Origin: Planctellipticum variicoloris
GTDB taxonomy: Bacteria > Planctomycetota > Planctomycetia > Planctomycetales > Planctomycetaceae
Reading direction: 5' to 3'
DNA length: 64,000 bases
NCBI RefSeq assembly: GCF_030622045.1
Contig: NZ_CP130886.1
Coordinates: 806,001-870,000 of the forward strand
Positions 56,150 to 64,000 of the stretch are shown here, piece after piece (the first letter of the stretch is position 1; each line of letters starts with the position of its first letter). The notes under the pieces are model-generated. The model was not told where the DNA came from. It saw only the letters and a list, made by a program, of their open reading frames with translations, and ran no database searches. Made by a program: the position numbers and the translations under genes.

Positions 56150-59100
56150 ATGCAGACCTGGGGATTGCGGGCCATCGAACGTGTGGCGCCGCTCGTAAAG
56201 CAACAAACCGGGACCGGATTTCAACTGGCCGCCGGGCTGAGCCTCGGCGGGTTGATCCTCGTCGGCTGGCAGCAGTACGTCGCCCTCTGGGGCGTCAGCC
56301 TCCCCGTCGTCGTCACGCTGGCGCTGGTCGCAGCGCTGGGCCTGCTCATCGGCGGCGGACTGGCCCGGCAGTCCGGAACCTCGCTCGGCGGCTGGCTCGT
56401 CGCGTGCGGCCTCTGGGGCGTCATTCACCCCCTCTGGGTCGGAACTACCGCGGAAACGCTCCTGATCGGCGTCGCCCGCTGGGACATCGGCTGGGGCCTC
56501 GCCCTCGCCGCCGCCCTGCTCCAGGGACTCCTGCCAGTCGCCTTCTGGACGGCGGCGGCCATTCGACTTTGTCAGACCTCGAACACCGTCGGCCGGCGCA
56601 TCTCAACGGAGCTCCTGATCACCGCGAGCCTGGTGGCCGGTTTGTGGCTGACCACATTCGGCCTGGCCCCTGCATTGGGCGGCGAATGGACCGGCTGGCT
56701 GTGGGGCGCGCTGTGTCTGGCCTGCGGACTCTGGCACGCCTCCGGGCGGCTGATTCTCTCCGAAAGTGCTGCCGAACTGATTGATCCGCGGTCGGCTGCC
56801 GCCCCGTGGTCCGCGGTTCGAATCCTGGAAATCGGCGCCGTCGCCCTCGCCGCGGCCGTCGTGTGTCGCTGGGTCGGCGAACTGATGCCGACCGGACTCT
56901 ACTGGACGGCAGGCGTTGCCAGCGGACTGGTGCTGGGACTGGTCCTCGGTCGGCAATTGGCCAGCAGGCTGGGCGCCGGAGGCGCGGCGGTCCTGGCGGC
57001 TGCGTGGGTCGCGGTCGTGCTGGCAACCGAATCGACGCAGATCGGTTTCTGCCTGTGGTGCAGTGCGACGTTCACGACTCCCGCGTTCCTGCTGCCGACG
57101 CGGGCGCTGTTTCTGACCTGCATGCTCCTCCCGCTGGGAATTTCCCTCGGAACGCTCTGGCGCATGACATCGGCCGCGGATCTGCGCCCGTCGCTCCTGC
57201 TGGCGGGTTTACTGCTGGCTGTCGTCCTCTGCGGCTGGGCCGTTCCCGCCCTGCTGTGGTCGCAGATCGGCCTGGCAAATCTGGCGGCGGTCGGCGCTGC
57301 AATCCTACTGCTGCTGGGGGCTGTTGAATTGTGGCTGGAACAGCCCGCCATGGCGTTTCTCTGGAAGCGGTGGCTCGCGCCGCTGGCGTTCACTCTGGCC
57401 CTGGCAACTCCGCTGATCAGCGGCTGGCACGTACCGGGACGGACAGCGCGGCTCCTCTACTCGACAACCGTCATGGTCGCTCAGCGTTCCGGCTGGGACA
57501 GCCGCTGGCTGCCGTGGCTCGACGATCAGCGACTTCTGACGGCAATTGAAGGTCAGAACGGGCCGTGGACGCTCTGGAGAACGCGCGGCGTGCAGGTTCA
57601 TCTGCGGGAATCGGGAATGCCGCGCGGCATGATGTCCGCCGCTCCCGAACTGCACCCCCACTACGCCCCCGAAGTCCTGCAGGCCGCCTACCCGCTGGTC
57701 CTGGCCGGCCAGCCGCAGCGCGTGCTGGTCCTCGGGGGGACGTCGCGAACGGTGCTGCGAACCTGCCTCGAATTTCCGCTGACGGAACTGACCTGCGTCG
57801 AAGGCGATCCCGCACTGGAAAGCCTGTCGCGCGGAGCATGGGCCGAACTGACCGGCTTCCATCCGGAGGCCGACGACCGGTTTCGCTGGACAACGGCGGC
57901 GCCCGAACTGTTCGTCACACAGCGGAGCGGCGACTACGACGTCATCCTCTCCTGTCCCCCGGCTTCCATGGCCAACGGCGGGACCGCCAGTTTCACGCGG
58001 GAACACTACCGGCACGTGGCAAAGTGCCTGCAGGCGGAAGGCGTCTTCTGCCAGCGGCTGGAAGGGATCGACTACGGACCGCGACCGCTGCAGGCGATCG
58101 CCGGAGCCATGCAACAGGCGTTTCGCGAAGTCGTGCTGTTCGAGCCGGTGCCGGGGGAATACCTGCTGGTGGCGACAAACAGCCCCGCAGGACTGATTCG
58201 TGAGTCGCTGCGGGAACGGATGGAAGCGCCGCAGGTGGTGCGCGTGCTCGGCTGGTGCGGCTGGGACTGGTCGATGCTCGCCAGTCTGCCGGCTGTCGAC
58301 GGACCAGCCTTGCGCGAAGCTGTCGCCGACCACGGGCCGGGAAACAATACCGCCACGAACGGCTGGCTGGCCTGGACCGCCGCCGGCGAAGTCATGCGCT
58401 GGGGCAACAAGGCTCAGGAAGTCCACGCATTGCTGCTCAAGCCGCGGAAATCGGAGCCGCAGTACCTGGCGTGGCAGGATCCGGGGCAGGTGGATCCGCC
58501 GTCGCCCGCCCGGCTGACCCGCGCCGCCCGTCTGCTGGACTGGATGGGGCAATTCGGCGAATGCGCCGACGTCGTCCGTCGAATCGGCGAAGTCCAGAAG
58601 CTCGCGAAGCTTGTCGCGGAAAACCCCGACACGTTCTGGTGGGAGTATCGCAAGACGTTGCGCGACCAGCTCAAGAATCGGCCGCGGGCGGCCATCGATG
58701 TCGCCGCGGGCATCAGCGACGGCAAAACGCTGCACGCGGAAGATCTGCAGCGAAAGGCATACCTGGTCAGCCTGGGCGAAGCCGCTCAGCAGGCGAAACC
58801 CGAATTGCAGAGCATTGCCGCCGTGGCAGACTTCTTCTCGCCCTACGACCCCCTGGTCAGTCTGTGCGCGCACTACGAAGCCGCTGAACTCTACGCCCGG
58901 CGGGGAGACCAGCCCGTTCGCGAACTGGCCTTGAAACTGCACGTCGTCAATCACAGTCCTTCCCCGGATGGATCGGTGCGGAATGTCGCCGAGTGCCTGA
59001 AGCTGCTGATCGAGCAACCCGACGCCGTCACGGCCCCTGCCGCCCGTTTCGATCAGCTCAACTATCTGGTCCAGCTCCTGCGAGGACGCTGGGACATCCG

Positions 59101-59428
59101 GGCGTCGATGCCGGCCCGCTCCTATCGGATGCAGGTGGTCGAACTCGATACGGACGTCGTCCTCGCGGAACGATCCCTGGAAGTCCTGCGCGACCTGGCG
59201 CCCGCGGCGGGGTTAACGACCGCGGACTGGGACGCCCGGCGAACGGCGCTCGATCAGATCGTCGTCCGGCCGCTGCGCGCCTATCGGACGCGACTGGCGG
59301 AAGAACACGGGATCAACCGGATGAAGACGCAGGAACTGCTGCGGAAGGCGGGCGAGGAACGGGACGCCGAATTGAAAAGTGCCCCCTCGGCCGAGGAGCC
59401 CTCCCCCAACCTGCCGCAGGCGAATTGA
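56150..59428 (+). CDS. Polytopic membrane protein with degenerate spermidine-synthase-like domain
   Basis: 1092 residues. Residues about 20-440 hold roughly a dozen hydrophobic helices. About 490-690 resembles the spermidine synthase Rossmann fold (VLVLGGTSRTVLRTCLEFPLTELTCVEGDP in part), but the usual glycine-rich GGGDG motif reads GGTSRT and the proton-donor Asp region is altered (ILSCPPASM), so catalysis is doubtful. Residues 690-1092 are helical and repeat-like. Fused membrane/SpeE-like proteins are known in several bacterial groups without a fixed role. The next gene, a PAP2 phosphatase, starts 16 bp later, which suggests co-transcription. Confidence 0.78.
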   Translation: MQTWGLRAIERVAPLVKQQTGTGFQLAAGLSLGGLILVGWQQYVALWGVSLPVVVTLALVAALGLLIGGGLARQSGTSLGGWLVACGLWGVIHPLWVGTTAETLLIGVARWDIGWGLALAAALLQGLLPVAFWTAAAIRLCQTSNTVGRRISTELLITASLVAGLWLTTFGLAPALGGEWTGWLWGALCLACGLWHASGRLILSESAAELIDPRSAAAPWSAVRILEIGAVALAAAVVCRWVGELMPTGLYWTAGVASGLVLGLVLGRQLASRLGAGGAAVLAAAWVAVVLATESTQIGFCLWCSATFTTPAFLLPTRALFLTCMLLPLGISLGTLWRMTSAADLRPSLLLAGLLLAVVLCGWAVPALLWSQIGLANLAAVGAAILLLLGAVELWLEQPAMAFLWKRWLAPLAFTLALATPLISGWHVPGRTARLLYSTTVMVAQRSGWDSRWLPWLDDQRLLTAIEGQNGPWTLWRTRGVQVHLRESGMPRGMMSAAPELHPHYAPEVLQAAYPLVLAGQPQRVLVLGGTSRTVLRTCLEFPLTELTCVEGDPALESLSRGAWAELTGFHPEADDRFRWTTAAPELFVTQRSGDYDVILSCPPASMANGGTASFTREHYRHVAKCLQAEGVFCQRLEGIDYGPRPLQAIAGAMQQAFREVVLFEPVPGEYLLVATNSPAGLIRESLRERMEAPQVVRVLGWCGWDWSMLASLPAVDGPALREAVADHGPGNNTATNGWLAWTAAGEVMRWGNKAQEVHALLLKPRKSEPQYLAWQDPGQVDPPSPARLTRAARLLDWMGQFGECADVVRRIGEVQKLAKLVAENPDTFWWEYRKTLRDQLKNRPRAAIDVAAGISDGKTLHAEDLQRKAYLVSLGEAAQQAKPELQSIAAVADFFSPYDPLVSLCAHYEAAELYARRGDQPVRELALKLHVVNHSPSPDGSVRNVAECLKLLIEQPDAVTAPAARFDQLNYLVQLLRGRWDIRASMPARSYRMQVVELDTDVVLAERSLEVLRDLAPAAGLTTADWDARRTALDQIVVRPLRAYRTRLAEEHGINRMKTQELLRKAGEERDAELKSAPSAEEPSPNLPQAN

Positions 59429-59444
59429 AGCGGAGTCGGGTGGC

Positions 59445-60170
59445 GTGTCGACGACGAACAAACACACGGATCCGACGGTTTTCCCATCGGATCGCATTGA
59501 ACTGGTCTCGCCCGGCTCGCCGTGGGCCGTCCCTGTGTTGTTCATGGTCCTGGGGCTGGCCTGTCTGACAATCGACCTGCCCGTGGCGACCTACTTCCGC
59601 GGTCCGAGTTTCCCGCGCTTTCTCGAAGAAGCGATCGAGAACACCGAGCCCTGGGGCCACGGGGTGGGCGCAGCGCTGGCGTTGCTGGGCGTGTGGTCCC
59701 TCGATCACCGGCGACGCCGGCTGATCCCCTGGCTGGCCGGCGCGTCGCTGGGGGCGGGGCTGCTGGCGAATCTCGGCAAATTGCTTGTCAGCCGGACGCG
59801 CCCGCGCGACTTCTCGCCCGACGTCGTGCTGAGCGACATGGCCGTGTGGGACACGTTCACAAGCTGGCTGCCAATCCTCAACGGTCACCGCGGCGGGCAG
59901 AGTTTCCCATCGGCCCATACGACGACGGCATTCGGCCTGTCGTGTTTTCTGGTGGCGATGTATCCGCAAGGGCGCTGGTACTTCGGTTTGCTGGCAACGC
60001 TGGTGGCCCTGCAGCGAGTGCGAAGCCAGGCCCACTTTCCGAGCGACGTCTGCTACGGAGCGGCCCTGGGCTGGATCGTGGCGCAGGCCTGTCTCGCCGG
60101 AGCCCGGCGGACGGAGAGTATTCGGCCGGAGACTCGCAATGCTGCCGGCGCCGCGGCGTTCAGCGATTGA
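59445..60170 (+). CDS. PAP2-superfamily membrane phosphatase
   Basis: 241 residues. Phosphatase signatures are KLLVSRTRPRDFSP (K-x6-RP), PSAHT in place of PSGH, and RVRSQAHFPSDV (SR-x5-H-x3-D type) between transmembrane helices. It likely dephosphorylates a lipid such as undecaprenyl diphosphate or phosphatidic acid. GTG 59445 behind GGAGTCGGG was chosen; upstream codons overlap the preceding gene. It converges on the ABC ATPase gene, with the last 11 bp shared. Confidence 0.86.
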   Translation: MSTTNKHTDPTVFPSDRIELVSPGSPWAVPVLFMVLGLACLTIDLPVATYFRGPSFPRFLEEAIENTEPWGHGVGAALALLGVWSLDHRRRRLIPWLAGASLGAGLLANLGKLLVSRTRPRDFSPDVVLSDMAVWDTFTSWLPILNGHRGGQSFPSAHTTTAFGLSCFLVAMYPQGRWYFGLLATLVALQRVRSQAHFPSDVCYGAALGWIVAQACLAGARRTESIRPETRNAAGAAAFSD

Positions 60171-60972
60171 CCTGTCTCAGCATTTCGGCGCCCGCCAGCG
60201 GGTACGTCACACAGTAGGGGCGGCCGGACCGCGGGTCGCGCGTGATCTGAGCATCGACGCCAAACGCTGTTCGCAGCGTCTCCGCAGTCAGGACTTCGTC
60301 AGGGGAGCCCTGCACGAGAATCACCCCTTCGTGCATGACGATCATCTGCCCGGCGTAGCGCGCTGCCAGGTTGAGATCGTGCAGGACCATGACGACCGTC
60401 TTCTGCTCCTGCTCGTTGAGCCGCAGCAGCAGCTCCATAATCTCAAGCTGATGTGACATGTCCAGATGATTCGTCGGCTCGTCCAGCAGCAGCACCTCGG
60501 CCCCCTGAGCGAGCGTCATGGCGATCCAGGCCCGCTGCTGCTGGCCGCCGGACAGCGAATTGACCGGTCGATCGGACAGTTGGTCGATGCCGGTGACGCT
60601 CATCGCCCACTTCAGGACATCGGCGTCATCCGGATGCCGCGTTCCGAGCCACCGGCCGTGAGGATACCTCCCGTACGAGACGAGCTCCCGAACCGTCAAA
60701 GCGTCGGGGGCCGTCGACGTCTGGAGCAGGATGCTGAGTCGCTGCGCCAGTTTGCGCGAGGGAATCTCCCGAATATCGGCGGCATCCAGGCAAACCACTC
60801 CTGCCTGCGGTCGCATCAGCCTGGCCAGCGCTTTCAGGAGCGTCGACTTGCCGCAGCCATTGGGTCCGACAATCGCAGTGAACTTCCCGGTCGGCAGATG
60901 GACCGTCAATTCGGGGATGATGATTTCCCGATCGTAGCCGACCGTCAGTTCGTGAGAGGTGAGCGTGCTCAT
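60160..60972 (-). CDS. Siderophore/iron(III) ABC transporter ATPase (FecE/FhuC type)
   Basis: 270 residues. Walker A GPNGCGKST (36-44), Q-loop in LLQTST, signature LSGGQQQR, Walker B VLLLDEPTNHLD and the switch His in VLHDLN identify a FecE/FhuC/BtuD-type ATPase. ATG 60972 begins the fold directly. An apparent much longer reading frame upstream is the out-of-frame shadow of the permease gene. It powers the permease encoded just upstream (14-bp gap). Confidence 0.95.
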   Translation of the reverse strand: MSTLTSHELTVGYDREIIIPELTVHLPTGKFTAIVGPNGCGKSTLLKALARLMRPQAGVVCLDAADIREIPSRKLAQRLSILLQTSTAPDALTVRELVSYGRYPHGRWLGTRHPDDADVLKWAMSVTGIDQLSDRPVNSLSGGQQQRAWIAMTLAQGAEVLLLDEPTNHLDMSHQLEIMELLLRLNEQEQKTVVMVLHDLNLAARYAGQMIVMHEGVILVQGSPDEVLTAETLRTAFGVDAQITRDPRSGRPYCVTYPLAGAEMLRQVNR

Positions 60973-60986
60973 GCGGGGACCATTTC

Positions 60987-63005
60987 TCAGGGACGTGTCA
61001 GCAGGTAGAGGAAATAGGGAGCCCCGAGCGCTGAAACGAACACCCCCGCCGGGATCTCGGAGTTCGGGAGGATGCTGCCGCCGATCATGTCCGCGAGAAT
61101 GACCAGCGTAGCGCCGACCAGCCCCGCCAGCGGAATCACGGCCGCATGATCGGTCCCGACCAGCCTCCGCGCGATGTGGGGCGCGATCATCCCCAGAAAG
61201 ATCATGTCGCCGGCCACCGCAAGGCACGAAGCGCAGATCGCCACCGCCAGGCTCAGCAGTCCCAGCGACCACCCCGGCAGAGCGACCCCCAGCGACATCG
61301 CGGCCTGGTCTCCCAGTCGCAGGACGTTCAATGTGGGCGAAAAACTCCACGCCAGCGGGACCAGCAGGACGAGAATCGCCGCCAGCATCGCGATCGAGTT
61401 CCATCCCGCCGCGTTCATGCTTCCCGCACCGAACGCAACGACGAAAGCATGGATCTCGGAACTGAGCTGCAGAGACAGGAGCAGCGTCATTGAGCTGGCG
61501 ATCGAACTGAGCGCGACGCCGGTGAGCAGCAGCTTCGGCGATGATTGCTGACCGCCGCGGCAAAGAAGATACACCAGTCCGGTGATTCCCAGAGCGCCGC
61601 AGATCCCGGCCAGCGGCACCAGAAAGAGCGAACCGAGCGCGGAATGCCCGCAGACCGCCAGCAGGACAACGATCGCCAGGCTGGCGCCCGATGACACGCC
61701 GAGGATTCCCGGTTCCGCCAGATCGTTCCGGAGAACAGCCTGCAGAATCGTCCCGGCGACGGCGACGCCGACTCCGATCAGGACCGCGAAAATCAATCGC
61801 GGAATCCGAATGGACCACAGCACCAGTTGTTCTTCGGGGCGACCCTGCCCCACGAGCACGCGGGCCGTCGCGTCCAGCGGGAACTCCGCCTTCCCGTGGT
61901 GCAGTGCGATGAGAAAAATCGCGCACAGGAGGCCCGCCGCCAGAGGCAGGACGACCCGGGGACGCCAGCACTCCCGTGGCGGAACCTGCCGCGGGACTTC
62001 GACGTCGAGCCGCTGGTGACGGCGACTCCGAATCAGCCACAGGAAGCAGGGAGCGCCAAGCATCGACGTCACGATTCCCAACGGCAGCTCGCCGCGCGCC
62101 CCCAGGATCGTGCGCGCAATCAGGTCGGCAAGCGTCGTCAGCCCCGCGCCGGCGACGAGACTCAGCGGCAGCAGCCGACGCTGATCGGCCCCGACCGCAA
62201 GCCGGCAGACGTGCGGCGTCATCAGTCCGACAAATCCGACTGGACCGGCGACCGCAACCGCGGAACCCGTCAGCAGCAGCACCAGCACCGTCGACGCCAC
62301 GCGAATCTGAAACGAACGCAGCCCGAGATTCCGTGCGACGTCGTCGCCCAGGCTCAAAATGGTAATCCCCGGCGCCAGCCACCAGGCCCCCGCGAGCCCC
62401 GCGACGCAGCACGGCGCGACGGCGACGACCTGATCCCAGGTCACGTTGGTGATTCCGCCGATGGTCCTGTAGAGCATAGTGCTCGACATGCCGTAAGCGA
62501 TCACCAGCCCTTGCGTGACCGCCGAAAACAACGCCGAAACGACCGCCCCCGCGAGCGCGATCCGGACCGGCGAGAATCCCCCGGGAGTCAGCGCGGCGAC
62601 GCCGAGAACGCAGCCATAGCCGACGGCCGCGCCGACAAACGTCGCAACGATCGAACCGTTGTAGCTCAGTGCCGGCCAGGCGATGAGCGAGATGAGCGAA
62701 GCCAGCGCCGCGCCGCCGCTGAGTCCCATGATCGACGGACCGGCCAGCGGATTGCGAGTCACCCCCTGCATCACCGCTCCGGCAACGGCCAGGCTGGCGC
62801 CGACCATGAGCGTCAGCAACGAGCGCGGCAGGCGGATATCTCGCAAAATCAGATGCGAATCGCTGTTCACGCCCTGCCCGCGAAGGACGCGGAACACGGT
62901 TTCCAGCGGGATCTCCGTCGGCCCGACCAGCAGCGACGCCGCGAAGATCGCCGCAACCAGTCCGACAGCACCGGGCAGAACGAGTCGGTCGCGCCAGTGC
63001 TTCAC
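60987..63005 (-). CDS. FhuB-like fused double permease of an iron-siderophore ABC transporter
   Basis: 672 residues made of two FecCD-type permease halves in tandem (about 1-330 and 345-672), each with the GASLAVAGAxxQxxxRNPLAxPxxxGxSxGA core, the G-rich TPHxxR segment and the ILADLIARxxLGxxELPxGIxTxxxGAPxFL end. This is the layout of E. coli FhuB (660 residues), so one protein makes the whole channel. GTG 63005 overlaps the upstream stop codon (GTGA), so it is coupled to the binding protein gene. A short basic linker joins the halves. Confidence 0.94.
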   Translation of the reverse strand: MKHWRDRLVLPGAVGLVAAIFAASLLVGPTEIPLETVFRVLRGQGVNSDSHLILRDIRLPRSLLTLMVGASLAVAGAVMQGVTRNPLAGPSIMGLSGGAALASLISLIAWPALSYNGSIVATFVGAAVGYGCVLGVAALTPGGFSPVRIALAGAVVSALFSAVTQGLVIAYGMSSTMLYRTIGGITNVTWDQVVAVAPCCVAGLAGAWWLAPGITILSLGDDVARNLGLRSFQIRVASTVLVLLLTGSAVAVAGPVGFVGLMTPHVCRLAVGADQRRLLPLSLVAGAGLTTLADLIARTILGARGELPLGIVTSMLGAPCFLWLIRSRRHQRLDVEVPRQVPPRECWRPRVVLPLAAGLLCAIFLIALHHGKAEFPLDATARVLVGQGRPEEQLVLWSIRIPRLIFAVLIGVGVAVAGTILQAVLRNDLAEPGILGVSSGASLAIVVLLAVCGHSALGSLFLVPLAGICGALGITGLVYLLCRGGQQSSPKLLLTGVALSSIASSMTLLLSLQLSSEIHAFVVAFGAGSMNAAGWNSIAMLAAILVLLVPLAWSFSPTLNVLRLGDQAAMSLGVALPGWSLGLLSLAVAICASCLAVAGDMIFLGMIAPHIARRLVGTDHAAVIPLAGLVGATLVILADMIGGSILPNSEIPAGVFVSALGAPYFLYLLTRP

Positions 63006-64000
63006 GGCAGGGACTCGTTCCGCGCCGCATCAGCCTGCGCATTGACAGTTGCGATCGATTCGGCGGAGACCAGCCGGAGGACGTCGTCGATTCCGCGCGC
63101 ACGTCCCAGAATGCCGGAGTCGCTCCAGTGCCGCCACTTCGGAACCGCCAGCGTGCACTCGTTCCTGATCGCCGGCACGCGACTCCATACAAAACTCTTG
63201 CGGAGGACATCGTAGGTTCGACGCCCTTCCCCGTTCCCCGAAACCGCGACCAGCAGGTAGTCCGCATCAAACCGGAGCAATTGCTCCGGTGAGATCGTCG
63301 AACTCCACGTGCGGTTGCGGACCAGATCGGGTCGTTTCATCTGCAGGTCGCCGTAGAGCAGCGGACTGACGTGATTCTGATCTCCAAACAGGCGGTAAAT
63401 GCGCGGTCGAACGGCCATCATCGCCATCGTCCGGGAACCGACGATCGGATGCAGGACGGCGTTGGCCGCGCTGACCTTGGCGTTGTACCAGGCCAGTCGG
63501 GCTTCCGCCTGCCGACGTCGCCCGACGACCACGCCCACGTCGAGCAATCGCTGACGGTAGTTCACGAGATGGTCGAGCAACACGACCACGGGAGCGATCT
63601 GCGACAACTGCAGATACGTCTGGCGGCTGGTGTTCCGCGTGATGATCAGGTCGGGCCGGACACGGACCACCGCTTCCAGATTCGGCAAGTGTGCTCCGTA
63701 GACGTTCGGGATCCACGGCACATCCGCCAGCGGCTCCGCCAGGTAGTCCGGAAAATTGCCGTCATTGATGGAATGCGCCACCGGCTTCAATCCGATCGCC
63801 AGCAGCTCGTCGGCGGCGGATAAGGCGCAAACTCGCTGAGGGCTGGCCGGTACGCGGGTCGTTCCGGCGGCATGGCGAATGACGCGGTATCCGGGACCTT
63901 CTTCAACAACCTCAACCGGATGACTTCCCGTACCGGGGAGGCCGGCCTCTGCGCCGTTCGCCCGAGGAATTCGGATGACCGCCGCGTCAACGGCAGAGCC
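63002..64000 (-). CDS. Iron-siderophore ABC transporter substrate-binding protein (5' end outside window)
   Basis: The minus-strand frame runs open from the right edge to a TGA at 63004-63002 (332 residues seen). The segment RHAAGTTRVPASPQRVCALS followed by ADELLAIGLKPVAHSIND is the classic start of the Fe(III)-dicitrate/hydroxamate binding lobe, and VVRVRPDLIITRNTSRQTY is the first-lobe end; GKARG-like linker helices follow. The start, signal peptide and any lipobox lie beyond position 64000. It would bind ferric siderophore in the periplasm. A shorter start at a TTG (63790) would cut off the first lobe and is rejected. Confidence 0.9.
   Translation of the reverse strand, partial: GSAVDAAVIRIPRANGAEAGLPGTGSHPVEVVEEGPGYRVIRHAAGTTRVPASPQRVCALSAADELLAIGLKPVAHSINDGNFPDYLAEPLADVPWIPNVYGAHLPNLEAVVRVRPDLIITRNTSRQTYLQLSQIAPVVVLLDHLVNYRQRLLDVGVVVGRRRQAEARLAWYNAKVSAANAVLHPIVGSRTMAMMAVRPRIYRLFGDQNHVSPLLYGDLQMKRPDLVRNRTWSSTISPEQLLRFDADYLLVAVSGNGEGRRTYDVLRKSFVWSRVPAIRNECTLAVPKWRHWSDSGILGRARGIDDVLRLVSAESIATVNAQADAARNESLP

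Noticed and set aside
57305-59017. 570-codon minus-strand frame inside the SpeE-like gene
   Set aside because: Composition is typical of an antisense shadow frame; the plus strand encodes the clear membrane and Rossmann regions.
60973-63270. A single open frame of about 1036 codons on the minus strand covering the ABC ATPase and extending far upstream
   Set aside because: Only the last 270 codons look like a protein (the ATPase). The rest is Arg/Gly/Pro-rich and lies in another frame of the well-supported double permease, so it is a GC-rich shadow frame.

Overview
The window reads as a stretch of chromosome from a Planctomycetota bacterium, most likely of the Planctomycetaceae/Planctomycetales group. 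Supporting signs are the high GC content, many secreted or lipoprotein products of types I associate with planctomycetes (DUF1207, DUF6263, BON-domain and LolA-like proteins), an ECF sigma factor paired with a giant Ser/Thr kinase carrying WD40 repeats, tandem alpha-CTD/TPR architecture, and short transcription units with frequent strand switches. No rRNA, tRNA, CRISPR array, phage or insertion sequence was recognised, so this looks like ordinary core chromosome. No genus can be named from the sequence alone.

Layout. 1-2616 (minus): a glycan-lipid transferase of the WecA/MraY family, then a CheY-like regulator overlapping a CheC-like phosphatase that leaves the window. 3018-13602 (plus): a DUF962/Mpo1-like protein, a TolC-family lipoprotein, DNA ligase LigA, an aldehyde dehydrogenase, PRPP synthetase and MutS. 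13604-17975: rhomboid protease, a secreted phosphatase-cytochrome fusion, a small lipoprotein, a response regulator and methionine aminopeptidase. 18079-27276 (plus): DUF3891, secreted unknowns, a 58-residue basic protein, QueC-QueE (7-deazaguanine synthesis), thioredoxin, a large coiled-coil protein, a WaaP-like kinase and ribosomal protein S4. 27354-31287 (minus): RtcB RNA ligase, an RNase Z-like hydrolase and a TPR protein ending in two RNA polymerase alpha-CTD domains. 31547-41084: ribosome recycling factor, an ExbB/TolQ channel, envelope lipoproteins, DUF1207, a FixJ-like regulator, and the ECF sigma / anti-sigma-like kinase pair. 41783-55945: DUF6263, RsmB, AroA, a CoA-binding protein, lipoprotein, BON protein, an NfeD/SppA-type protease, peroxiredoxin, a WD40 protein, a zinc-ribbon membrane protein and a secreted unknown. 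56150-64000: a membrane-bound spermidine-synthase-like protein with a PAP2 phosphatase, then a siderophore-type ABC importer (ATPase, fused double permease, binding protein) running off the right edge.

Functionally the window mixes information processing (ligA, mutS, rpsD, frr, rtcB, rsmB, map), metabolism (prs, aroA, queC, queE), redox defence (trxA, peroxiredoxin), signalling (four response-regulator-type products, sigma/kinase) and envelope functions. The most unusual items are a family of intergenic elements built from degenerate heptanucleotides arranged as palindromes and fitted between stop and start codons (10879-10989, 17974-18073, 52140-52235 and a variant at 51361-51482), the TPR/double alpha-CTD protein (29920-31287), and the secreted phosphatase fused to a c-type heme motif (15093-16025).
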